DNA from: Pseudomonadota bacterium
GTDB taxonomy: Bacteria > Pseudomonadota > Gammaproteobacteria > GCA-001735895
Direction: 5' to 3'
DNA: 8,805 nucleotides
Assembly (NCBI GenBank): GCA_022545625.1
Contig: JACZQS010000077.1
Span: 1 to 8,805, forward strand
Shown here: positions 1 through 6,177 of the stretch, in pieces
How positions within the stretch are numbered: the first letter of the stretch is position 1
How the letters are laid out: the number at the start of each line of letters is the position of its first letter
Notes under the pieces: generated by a model
Told to the model about the DNA's origin: nothing
What the model saw: only the letters and a program-made list of their open reading frames with translations
Database searches by the model: none
Translations under genes and position numbers: made by a program

Positions 1-305
1 TTCAAATTAGATAAGCTTGTCACATTCAAAACGCTGAGGTGCTGACCGGCAAAGCTCGCCCCCTCCGAGTCTTCGCCGACCGCCGATGAACGCACCGCGA
101 TCGGTGTTTTCATTTTGCCAAAAGCGGATTCTAATTCGGCTAGCACCGTGGGATCGTCTCGCGTCACGGCTTCCACCCATTCGTAACTCAATGCATAGCC
201 GGGTGGTACACTTAAGCCAGCTCGTAGCGCCCTGGCGAGGTTTACGGCTTTCCCCCCGAATTTCGCCTCGTCTTCCGCTTCGTTCAAGGGGACCTGTTTT
301 ATCAG
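1..305 (-). CDS. ATP-binding subunit of a split PEP-synthase-like phosphotransferase (partial, runs off left edge)
   Basis: About 101 N-terminal codons are visible; the rest lies beyond position 1. The translation has the opening of a PPDK/PEP-synthase ATP-binding domain. FGGKAVNLARALRAG followed by VPPGY carries the phosphate-binding lysine, and IAVRSSAVGEDSEGASFAGQH carries the conserved VRSS arginine and the glycine-rich loop. In this family the domain uses ATP to phosphorylate the swivelling histidine domain, which here is encoded by the preceding gene. The stretch between the two motifs (about 40 residues) seems shorter than usual. No ATG or GTG lies in frame between the upstream in-frame stop and the first motif. 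The best start is CTG at 305-303, overlapping the TGA of the upstream gene (CTGA) with GGAG five bases before it. It gives Leu/Met-Ile-Lys-Gln, which fits the M-I-K start common in the family. ATA at 302 or TTG at 287 are alternatives. Translation is probably coupled to the upstream gene. Confidence 0.85.
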   Translation of the reverse strand, partial: MIKQVPLNEAEDEAKFGGKAVNLARALRAGLSVPPGYALSYEWVEAVTRDDPTVLAELESAFGKMKTPIAVRSSAVGEDSEGASFAGQHLSVLNVTSLSNL

Positions 306-1978
306 AGGATCTCCACTGTTCCCGTGGACCCGTCAACCCGAACCCTTGCGCCGTCGGGAATTATATGGGTCGCATTACGCGTACCCACTATACCGGGAAT
401 GCCGTATTCCCTCGCCACAATTGCGGCGTGAGAAAGCTGGCCGCCACGATCGGTGACAATGGCGCCCAACATCGGCAGCACCACGTTAAAGCTCGCCGAG
501 GTATTTTTGGTCACGAGCACATCACCTTGTTGTAAACGATGAAAATCTGATGGATTCTGAATTAGCCGCGCCGTCCCCTCGTAGACGCCGGGACTGACCG
601 GAAAGCCCTTGACCACCCCCTCGGGACTGGTTTCCGGTTCGGAGTGATCGAAAAGGTTCCCGATAGCGGCGCCGATCGCGCCTTCCTGAAGTCTGGCGTT
701 TTCCGGCAGGGCTTCCAACGGCGGAGGTGGTTCCGGCGGGGGTCCGAGAAATGGCGGGGCATCGTCGGTGGATTTACTTTCGTACCAGTTTTCGCGTTCC
801 TGTAATTCCGCTTTACCGGGACCGCTTTCTCCCCGAAGCATCGCCAGCATTTCCTCGTGGGATGCATGGAGAAGGGCCACCGCCTTGTGTAGACGTCCCT
901 CGGCTTCAAGCCGTTTTCCTGCTTCCAGCACCGCACGTCGAGAAATCCCAAACGCTCTCGCTTCGTTATAGACACCGCGCTCGTCGCGAAGGCGGTTGTT
1001 GTGCCGCGCTTCTTCCAACAGGGTATCGAACTCTGCCTGGTGTTCAGCTGGAACCTTATTGCGAATCGAGCGCAGGAGTTCTTTGGCATCAGCCTCACCA
1101 TTCGTGGTATCCGTCTTCGCCAGCGCACTCCAGATATTCGCAACCAGGATCTCCGGAGTTTCCAATGCGTATCGTTCGGTTATGTCATAACCGGAGGTAA
1201 GCTGATAACCCACGATATCCAGGTATTTTTCGACGGCTGGTCCAATCGGGGCGGGGCGGGAGCGGAGGGCCTGTAACGTGTCTCCACTAGACTGAGCGCT
1301 AAATTGATCGGGTCCGACGCCTTCCTGGTTTAAGTATTTTGCGAGCTCTTCAAGTTCTGTGGCGGCAAGCCCCAGCGAAACGGGAGAGGAACCTTTGAGA
1401 AGATTAAGCACTTCGCCTGGGGAAAATTCGGTCCATTGGCAAACCTTGCCGATATAACGTCCTGTCGGAATCAGGGACGGGATGGTGAAGATATGGTGGC
1501 GGTACCACATTTCGTCCAGATTTTCGTAGCATTCGACCAAATGCTGGATTAGCGCTTCGGTGTCCAGAGATTCCGGGTTCACCGATTGCAGTTTCTGGTT
1601 TCGACGGATGGAATCGGGTTTCACCTCTTCGTCCCAGCGTCTGAGATCCTGACGCCACAATTTGTTCTCAATCGCCTTTTTGCCTCTATCAAAACGTGCG
1701 ACCAGGTTCGGTTGCTCGAAAAACCCATCGGGCGGCGGTCCCGGGGGCGCATCCTCGGGTACGAAGGCGAGCATCGGCTTCATATAGCAAAACCCGTGGA
1801 TAAACACGGGTTGCAGGTGGCTTAAAAATAACCCGTAGCGTTCGGTTCCTTCTTTAAACCCGCGCACCAGCGAATCCGGGAATATCGAGGAAGTATATAA
1901 TGTCAGAGGTTTTGAAAGGTGGGTCGCATCCAGTTCCCAGGTTCCGGGGCCCGGGGCTTCATAGGTTCTTTCGCTCAT
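302..1978 (-). CDS. Central and phosphohistidine-domain subunit of a split PEP-synthase-like phosphotransferase (PpsA-like)
   Basis: A 558-residue protein with no ATP-grasp domain. Residues 1-400 form a mostly helical region resembling the central domain of rifampin phosphotransferase and phenylphosphate synthase subunit 1; recognisable pieces are RDERGVYNEARAFG (331-344) and GRRL-like GKRLEAEGRL (354-363). A proline-rich linker (408-425) then leads to the swivelling PEP-utiliser mobile domain (about 455-558). Its motif GGQLSHAAIVAREYG puts the predicted phosphoryl-carrying histidine at residue 517. The ATP-binding half is the next gene, overlapping by 4 bp, so the two products should form one enzyme. 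In Thauera phenylphosphate synthase the order is likewise histidine subunit first, ATP subunit second. That supports the general architecture but not phenol as substrate: no ppsC or carboxylase genes are visible. GGAGGAATT directly before the ATG fixes the start. Domain assignment is firm; the substrate (phenolic compound, drug, pyruvate or other) is open. Confidence 0.85.
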   Translation of the reverse strand: MSERTYEAPGPGTWELDATHLSKPLTLYTSSIFPDSLVRGFKEGTERYGLFLSHLQPVFIHGFCYMKPMLAFVPEDAPPGPPPDGFFEQPNLVARFDRGKKAIENKLWRQDLRRWDEEVKPDSIRRNQKLQSVNPESLDTEALIQHLVECYENLDEMWYRHHIFTIPSLIPTGRYIGKVCQWTEFSPGEVLNLLKGSSPVSLGLAATELEELAKYLNQEGVGPDQFSAQSSGDTLQALRSRPAPIGPAVEKYLDIVGYQLTSGYDITERYALETPEILVANIWSALAKTDTTNGEADAKELLRSIRNKVPAEHQAEFDTLLEEARHNNRLRDERGVYNEARAFGISRRAVLEAGKRLEAEGRLHKAVALLHASHEEMLAMLRGESGPGKAELQERENWYESKSTDDAPPFLGPPPEPPPPLEALPENARLQEGAIGAAIGNLFDHSEPETSPEGVVKGFPVSPGVYEGTARLIQNPSDFHRLQQGDVLVTKNTSASFNVVLPMLGAIVTDRGGQLSHAAIVAREYGIPGIVGTRNATHIIPDGARVRVDGSTGTVEIL

Positions 1979-2002
1979 AATTCCTCCATTGGGGGATGGA
2001 TA

Positions 2003-2020
2003 AGGACAACATGATGTCCT
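2003..2020. repeat. 18-bp inverted repeat in the leader of the PEP-synthase-like gene pair
   Basis: On the minus strand this reads AGGACATCATGTTGTCCT: perfect 6-bp arms around a 6-base centre. It lies 25 bp upstream of the start codon and about 15 bp before the GGAGG ribosome binding site. It could be a regulator's operator or an RNA hairpin affecting access to the start. The palindrome is seen; the role is inference. Confidence 0.45.
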
Positions 2021-2049
2021 GCAGGTTCTATCGACCCGCTTTTGAAGGT

Positions 2050-2076
2050 ATTGTATCTAATCGAGCATGGACATGC
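2050..2076 (-). promoter_or_regulatory. Possible -10 box and overlapping palindrome upstream of the PEP-synthase-like pair
   Basis: The 224-bp gap 1979-2202 contains TACAAT on the minus strand (2055-2050), one base off the sigma-70 -10 consensus. About 10 bp further upstream is a small palindrome, GCATG-TC-CATGC (2076-2065), where a repressor could sit between the -10 and -35 boxes. No good -35 hexamer is visible at 16-18 bp, so this is only a candidate. Nothing else in the gap looks coding. Confidence 0.25.
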
Positions 2077-2202
2077 CGAGAAAATTAATAATGCCGAATG
2101 ACGAGGATTACCGGGTATCGTGGCTATTCAGCGGAATTTCTGTGCGCTGCGATGGCGAATTTAACCCACCAGTAACTGTTGATTATCCTGACAGTACCGA
2201 AA

Positions 2203-3387
2203 TCACACAATCACGCGATTACGTCCTAGTTTCTTTGCTCGATAAAGCGCCTTATCCGACAATTTTAATACGTCCCAGGGGGATGATATCTCTCCACTTG
2301 AATCTGCAATACCGATAGAAATAGTGACAGTGACTGACTTGCTTTTACGTGGCATTGTTCTTTCATCATCTTTTCTTCTACTCACACGGTTGATGACAAA
2401 AGGTGAACTTGCAATAGTTTCACGCAATTCTTCAAGGTGCGGCCTCGCGTCACTCGCATATTTACCGGTGAAAACTATCGAAAACTCTTCTCCACCGTAG
2501 CGATATGCCGACCCCCCACCAGATACCTTGCTCATTTTTGACGCTATCATGCGTAGCACCGCATCCCCGGTATCGTGTCCAAAGTTATCGTTAAACTTCT
2601 TAAAATGATCCACATCCAACATGGCGACAGTGTACAGGCCGCCCATTTTTTGAAATTTCTCACGCAGGGCCCGTCTTGCCGGCAATCCGGTTAACTCGTC
2701 CAGATAAGCCATGCGCCAGGATTCTTGCATGATTGCATACAAACACATTAATAAGGCTACACTGCTAAATACATCAAGACTGCGGCTGCTATCGCCAAAA
2801 TGCATTTGCGCAATCATCATGATAAGAACGCCGAATCCTGCAGACATATGGGGAGAGGGCTGAAATATGCAAAGAATCAACATATAATTTAACGTTATTA
2901 CAGAGATTATCAGTACCGATTGAGAAAGCCCGGTCCAGTCGAAATATTGAGCTGGTAACCAGTCAGTAAATAGAATTTTCGCTACCCAGTCGGGTGAAGT
3001 GGTCGCTACAAATACTGAAAAAGCGGTGACCAGTAGCAATATAGCGTGAGCAGGGATAGCCGTGAGACTGATAATCCCCCGGTCGGGTATAATTGTTAAG
3101 GTCAGCAATAGCAGTGGCAAGAATGCGGCAAGCAGGCCGTAATTCAGATCGTTGGCTGCCCAGCCAGCGCGAAGAACAACATTTGCGATAACCACTAACA
3201 CGACATAAAAAAATACCGAGCTGCGGCTAAAATGAATGCTTAAACCAGCCACCATTACGGCTAGCATGTGGGGTAAAAAAGCAATCCCGTTGATAACCGA
3301 AACAGGTAACTTTTCATACTCCCGATAAGCGTAAAAGGACCCAATTAGCAGGATGATAATGGGCAGAATACTTTTAATTATTCTCAT
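2203..3387 (-). CDS. Membrane-bound diguanylate cyclase (GGDEF domain)
   Basis: A 394-residue protein that should make cyclic di-GMP from two GTP at the inner membrane. Residues 1-225 contain seven or eight hydrophobic segments (about 5-22, 32-52, 57-73, 84-104, 106-128, 155-175, 183-196, 204-222) and no recognisable ligand-binding fold. The GGDEF domain follows from about 226: DELTGLPARRAL (230-241), LDVDHFKKFNDNFGHDTGD (257-275) with metal-binding Asp258 and Asn266, the active-site GGEEF (298-302), and ISIGIA (356-361). All catalytic positions look intact. The RxxD inhibitory site expected just before GGEEF is absent (the residues are GGGSAYRY), so feedback inhibition through the classic I-site is not expected. 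No strong Shine-Dalgarno precedes the ATG; AAAGG lies about 13 bases upstream. The gene stands alone between non-overlapping neighbours, and its input signal is unknown. Confidence 0.93.
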   Translation of the reverse strand: MRIIKSILPIIILLIGSFYAYREYEKLPVSVINGIAFLPHMLAVMVAGLSIHFSRSSVFFYVVLVVIANVVLRAGWAANDLNYGLLAAFLPLLLLTLTIIPDRGIISLTAIPAHAILLLVTAFSVFVATTSPDWVAKILFTDWLPAQYFDWTGLSQSVLIISVITLNYMLILCIFQPSPHMSAGFGVLIMMIAQMHFGDSSRSLDVFSSVALLMCLYAIMQESWRMAYLDELTGLPARRALREKFQKMGGLYTVAMLDVDHFKKFNDNFGHDTGDAVLRMIASKMSKVSGGGSAYRYGGEEFSIVFTGKYASDARPHLEELRETIASSPFVINRVSRRKDDERTMPRKSKSVTVTISIGIADSSGEISSPWDVLKLSDKALYRAKKLGRNRVIV

Positions 3388-3450
3388 CTGGCGAGAGTGC
3401 CTTTAATTGAATCTAGTACCATTACAATCGCCATATTTTCATACAGGTTG

Positions 3451-3456
3451 ATTATA
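3451..3456 (-). promoter_or_regulatory. Candidate -10 box of the diguanylate cyclase gene
   Basis: On the minus strand a perfect TATAAT, within CATATATAATC, lies 64-69 bp before the start codon. The -35 region 17 bp upstream (ACGGAA) is poor, so if used the promoter may be weak or activator-dependent. The match is seen; promoter function is inferred. Confidence 0.4.
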
Positions 3457-3512
3457 TATGCTAATCGAGAATTTTCCGTGAATTCGCTTTAATACACCGG
3501 GGTCACAGTCGC

Positions 3513-3583
3513 GTCTTTCCCACGAAAGCGGTGATCCGGCGCCCCGGAATCTACGATCCTACTGGTGATGCTATCAAGTAGGA
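3513..3583 (-). terminator. Hairpin cluster directly after the phhB stop, possible terminator
   Basis: The strongest element (3557-3583) abuts the phhB stop codon: 7-bp arms TCCTACT/AGTAGGA, then a second 4-bp stem TGAT/ATCA closing on a 3-base loop, with a 2-base bulge. Two weaker stems follow in the direction of transcription: CCGG arms at 3533-3551 and CTTTC/GAAAG at 3515-3528. No run of T follows, so it is not a classic intrinsic terminator. It could instead stabilise the mRNA 3' end or assist factor-dependent termination. Confidence 0.4.
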
Positions 3584-3925
3584 CTAGGCCCCATACACCT
3601 CGTCGGTGCGGGCCGCCATGATTAAATCGTTTTTGTGCAGCCCCCTGATTTTATGGGTCCACCAGGTTACGGTCACCCTACCCCATTCCGTCAAGATCGC
3701 AGGGTGATGCCCTGCCGCCTCGGCAATGTCGCCGACACGATTTGAAAATGCGATCGCCTGTTCAAAATTCTTAAAACTGAACTCCCGAGACATCCGCATG
3801 ATGTCGTCCACTACGACGACGCCCCAATCCGGAATTCTGGGCATCAGATCCTTAAGATCCGCGTCGCTGATACGTGGGGCACCAGCGTGACAGGCCTCGC
3901 ATTTTTCTTTGCTTAGGTCGTTCAT
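3584..3925 (-). CDS. phhB: 4a-hydroxytetrahydrobiopterin (pterin-4a-carbinolamine) dehydratase
   Basis: A small cytoplasmic enzyme of 113 residues, normal for the family. It dehydrates the 4a-hydroxy pterin formed by aromatic amino acid hydroxylases, so the tetrahydropterin cofactor can be recycled. The sequence carries the N-terminal CEAC (9-12), DWG (33-35), FKNFEQAIAF (51-60), EAAGHHP (69-75) with the catalytic histidine pair, TEWGRVTVTWWTH (79-91) with the third active-site histidine, and GLHKNDLIMAARTDE (95-109). This is close to the Pseudomonas PhhB pattern. GGGAGAATTC just before the ATG is a good ribosome binding site and fixes the start. The usual partner phenylalanine hydroxylase (phhA) is not next to it: the neighbours are an unrelated regulator and a diguanylate cyclase. 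The gene therefore appears monocistronic, and its hydroxylase, if any, lies elsewhere. Confidence 0.95.
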   Translation of the reverse strand: MNDLSKEKCEACHAGAPRISDADLKDLMPRIPDWGVVVVDDIMRMSREFSFKNFEQAIAFSNRVGDIAEAAGHHPAILTEWGRVTVTWWTHKIRGLHKNDLIMAARTDEVYGA

Positions 3926-4115
3926 GGAATTCTCCCACTATTCGATTTGTTACTACGAGAGCCTACCGTATTGGCGCTAAAAAGGGGAGGCTATAATTTT
4001 AACGAAAGGGGGATGCGATTAGTTTGGTGATAGTGATGACCCGCATCCGCCTATGCCGCTGATATATACCACCTCAGGTGCGAGATTTCCCCGGCAGCAG
4101 ATTCCAGATTCCTGG

Positions 4116-5144
4116 TTAGATTGCACTGGCAGAATTTATCGCATGTCTTATCATCGCCTGTATCGTCGAACTGGTATTGGTAGCCTTCAGAATTGTATCC
4201 GGATTTTTACCTGCAAATACTCGAAACACCTCATCGGCAAATCCCTGCCCCAATTGAGAGACATGTTTGAAATTCAATTCAACTTCCCGAAACTTGTCCA
4301 GATTGACAACCAGTCGCTTCGCCTCAGAGCGGGAAATGTATTCAGGCTTCAACAATTTAATCATTATTTTTGTTTTTGAAAATTCGAAGTCAAATTCTTC
4401 TGGCGCGTACCTGGCAAAAACTGATTCGAGTTTTGTCCGCGAAGAGCGGCCCAGTAAAAAATGCACCAGTGTACCTTTGCTAAATCGTGGTTGTGACACG
4501 AATACATCATCTCTAAATTTATCCCACTGCAACTGGATGTTATGCGAGCGCAGGGTAAATTTATCTGCTGCCCGGGACGTAAAGAATATTCCCTCTCCCG
4601 AATGGGCCTCGGGCATTGTCGTTGTTTTACCCTTGATCAGTTCTATCATCGCGGCGTGTTCGTCTTCCAGTGAATGCCTGGAGGCTATCGTGTGGAACAC
4701 TCCGATTCCACGATCTCGAATTTCGAATTCAACCTTTGCATCGTCAAGGCTGACTGAAACTTCACACTTGTCCGCGCGGGAATGATCAATTGCATTGTTG
4801 AGCATTTCTGTGAAACCATAATGTATGATTGATTCCTGATCGGAAGAAAGCCGGGCCCTCAGGTTTAACGTCGTCGCCAGTTCATCGTAAACCGCACCTT
4901 CATCAAGGTTCTCAAGCAGTAGTGTTTTTTTATATTTTTCGGGTTTCGGGGCACATTCTGATAAGTAATATTTTGCTGAACGCGTTGCGCCGGTTTTTAT
5001 TACCCTGCCGTTGCTAATTAAGCTGCCTATATGCACATTTATAGCCTGGCGACTAATAGCCAGTTTTTCACACAACTGTGTCGACGTAGATGCGCCAAAC
5101 TTTTTGAGAAAATCTATGATTTCCTGTTTTCTATCTTTTTTCAT
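4116..5144 (-). CDS. Winged-helix / GHKL ATPase / DUF4325 (STAS-like) regulatory protein
   Basis: A 342-residue soluble protein with three recognisable parts. Residues 1-62 look like a winged helix-turn-helix (RKQEIIDFLKKFG, then STQLCEKLAISRQAINVHI, then a wing with GRVIKTGATRSAKYYL). Residues about 80-230 are a GHKL-type ATPase like serine anti-sigma kinases and histidine kinases: N-box FTEMLNNAIDHS (111-122), G1 box DRGIG (144-148) and G2-like HSGEGIFFTSRAAD (181-194). No phosphoacceptor H-box domain is evident. Residues about 265-335 match DUF4325, annotated as STAS-like (VELNFKHVSQLGQGFADEVFRVF, 288-310). The layout combines in one chain a DNA binder, a SpoIIAB-like ATPase and a SpoIIAA-like domain, suggesting an ATP-controlled transcription switch. 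That is inference; I know of no tested function. It is a single-gene unit. No Shine-Dalgarno is visible before the ATG (ATTATCATCAG). The upstream repeat array suggests autoregulation. Confidence 0.85.
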   Translation of the reverse strand: MKKDRKQEIIDFLKKFGASTSTQLCEKLAISRQAINVHIGSLISNGRVIKTGATRSAKYYLSECAPKPEKYKKTLLLENLDEGAVYDELATTLNLRARLSSDQESIIHYGFTEMLNNAIDHSRADKCEVSVSLDDAKVEFEIRDRGIGVFHTIASRHSLEDEHAAMIELIKGKTTTMPEAHSGEGIFFTSRAADKFTLRSHNIQLQWDKFRDDVFVSQPRFSKGTLVHFLLGRSSRTKLESVFARYAPEEFDFEFSKTKIMIKLLKPEYISRSEAKRLVVNLDKFREVELNFKHVSQLGQGFADEVFRVFAGKNPDTILKATNTSSTIQAMIRHAINSASAI

Positions 5145-5153
5145 CTGATGATA

Positions 5154-5245
5154 ATCAATTAATAGTCAATATTATTAAAATTAATTGTCAACTAGTATGC
5201 CGTCTTTGTCAATATATTGTCAACTTAATATAATTAAATTGTCAA
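5154..5245 (-). promoter_or_regulatory. Helically phased TTGAC repeat array, probable operator of the winged-helix/GHKL gene
   Basis: Read on the minus strand, TTGAC occurs in direct orientation ending at 5241, 5219, 5208, 5187 and 5165, with a variant TTGAT ending at 5154. Steps are 22, 11, 21, 22 and 11 bp, all close to whole helical turns, so all copies face the same side of the DNA. The first four extend to TTGACAA or TTGACAAT. The array starts 10 bp before the start codon and fills the AT-rich upstream region. A regulator that binds cooperatively along one DNA face is the natural reading, and the adjacent gene encodes a winged helix. Confidence 0.6.
5184..5212 (-). promoter_or_regulatory. 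Candidate sigma-70 promoter embedded in the repeat array
   Basis: A perfect -35 TTGACA (5212-5207) is followed after exactly 17 bp by GACAAT (5189-5184), four of six matches to the -10 consensus. Both boxes coincide with repeat copies, so a protein bound to the array would block polymerase. Other TTGACA copies (5245, 5223 and 5191) could also serve as -35 boxes, so the exact start of transcription is uncertain. Confidence 0.4.
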
Positions 5246-5436
5246 TTATAACTGTTACTGAAAACAGAGAGGGTGGTGACACCTGATAATCATTCGCGGT
5301 AGCGCAACGAACGGCAGCTACCAGGGGCAGGCATTCATGATCAGCCTGGAAACTGCCGGTTATCACCCTACTTGGGTTGACGAATTAATCTTAAGGAGGG
5401 GCGCTCTGTATCCATCAATCCTTGGTTGTTCGACCA
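5246..5436. other. Intergenic region after cysH, no gene recognised
   Basis: This stretch separates the end of the sulfate operon from the promoter of the winged-helix/GHKL gene. It contains one clear inverted repeat, GGTAGC/GCTACC (5298-5303 and 5317-5322, 13-base loop), which could contribute to transcription termination after cysH but lacks a T tract. TAAGGAGG occurs on the plus strand near 5392-5399 without a usable start codon at the right distance. No convincing short gene or RNA was found. Confidence 0.5.
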
Positions 5437-6177
5437 CTAGATATGCAGACCACACTCACGCGTGAGGCCAAAAAATCGAGATTGTTCTTCGCTCACACCT
5501 GGCTCGATTGGGCGGCTGGTATGGGTATCGCCAACCGATTCATACCCCCTTTCCCAGAGCGGGTGATGGGGGAGACCATGTTGGCTGAGGTAGCGATGGA
5601 TATCGCGATTGTGCCAGTCCACCAGCGGGTGAATCTTGAATCTATTCTGTTGCAGGCGTAATACCGGTAAAGACCCGCGTGTCGAGGACTGGTTGCGGCG
5701 TAGACCTGCAAACCAGGTGCCGACCGATAATTCTTCAAGCGCACGATCCATAGGCTCAACTTTATTGATTCGATTGTAGCGCTCGATACCCGATTTTCCT
5801 TCGCGCCAAAGCTGACCATTTCGCGCTTCCTGCCATGCGGTGGACATCCGCGCACTGTAAACCCGCAGGTTTAAATCGAGCCGCTCGGTGAGTTGGTCAA
5901 TATACTGGTAGGTCTCGGCAAATAAATAGCCGGTATCGATCAGGATTACCTGGATACCGGGTTTGACCGAGGTCATCAGGTGCAACATAACAGCGCTCTG
6001 GATACCGAAGCTGGAAGAAACTACCAGTTCCCCGGGCAGGTTTTCACATCCCCAGCAAACCCGTTCTTGCGCAGTCATAGACTCAAGGGTCCGGTTGGTG
6101 ATGGCCAGGGCTACATCATCGCCTTCAATGATGGATTGTACGGTGTTAATAACTGTCACTGCCTGTCTCGCTATCAC
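5437..6177 (-). CDS. cysH: Phosphoadenylyl-sulfate (PAPS) reductase, thioredoxin-dependent
   Basis: A 246-residue cytoplasmic enzyme reducing PAPS to sulfite and adenosine 3',5'-bisphosphate. Motifs run in the family order: SSSFGIQ (54-60, phosphate-binding loop), DTGYLF (81-86), WQEARNGQLW (115-124), NKVEPMDRAL (138-147), GLRRNQSSTR (158-167), GYESVGDTHT (211-220) and the C-terminal ECGLH (241-245) with catalytic Cys242. The iron-sulfur cysteine pairs of APS reductases are absent; the only other cysteines are 41 and 44. The substrate should therefore be PAPS, as in E. coli, whose protein is about the same length. The start is GTG at 6177, overlapping the fpr stop as GTGA with only a weak AAAAG before it, which implies translational coupling. 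The N-terminal length up to the first conserved block agrees with E. coli CysH. It is the last gene of the operon and supplies sulfite to CysI. Confidence 0.95.
   Translation of the reverse strand: MIARQAVTVINTVQSIIEGDDVALAITNRTLESMTAQERVCWGCENLPGELVVSSSFGIQSAVMLHLMTSVKPGIQVILIDTGYLFAETYQYIDQLTERLDLNLRVYSARMSTAWQEARNGQLWREGKSGIERYNRINKVEPMDRALEELSVGTWFAGLRRNQSSTRGSLPVLRLQQNRFKIHPLVDWHNRDIHRYLSQHGLPHHPLWERGYESVGDTHTSRPIEPGVSEEQSRFFGLTRECGLHI

Noticed and set aside
7..336. Minus-strand 109-codon open frame beginning at TTG 336
   Set aside because: It is an arginine-rich shadow one frame away from the ATP-binding subunit, whose frame carries the conserved PPDK motifs.
302..1978. Naming the large subunit as rifampin phosphotransferase (antibiotic resistance)
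   Set aside because: Motifs are shared across rifampin phosphotransferase, phenylphosphate synthase and PEP synthase. The split two-gene layout differs from the single-chain resistance enzyme, so a resistance claim is unsupported.
2067..2318. Plus-strand 83-codon open frame starting ATG at 2067
   Set aside because: It overlaps the conserved C-terminus of the GGDEF domain on the opposite strand, has no ribosome binding site and no recognisable motif.
4116..5144. Winged-helix/GHKL protein as a two-component histidine kinase
   Set aside because: No dimerisation/H-box phosphoacceptor domain, transmembrane segment or response regulator partner is visible; the ATPase follows a DNA-binding domain instead.
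5278..5466. Plus-strand open frame with a possible start at ATG 5337 (about 42 codons)
   Set aside because: It has no good ribosome binding site, runs into the antisense of the conserved cysH C-terminus, and its peptide resembles nothing I recognise.
5437..6177. CysH as an iron-sulfur APS reductase
   Set aside because: Only C41, C44 and C242 are present; the CC and CxxC pairs that bind the cluster in APS reductases are absent, and the sequence follows the E. coli PAPS reductase blocks.
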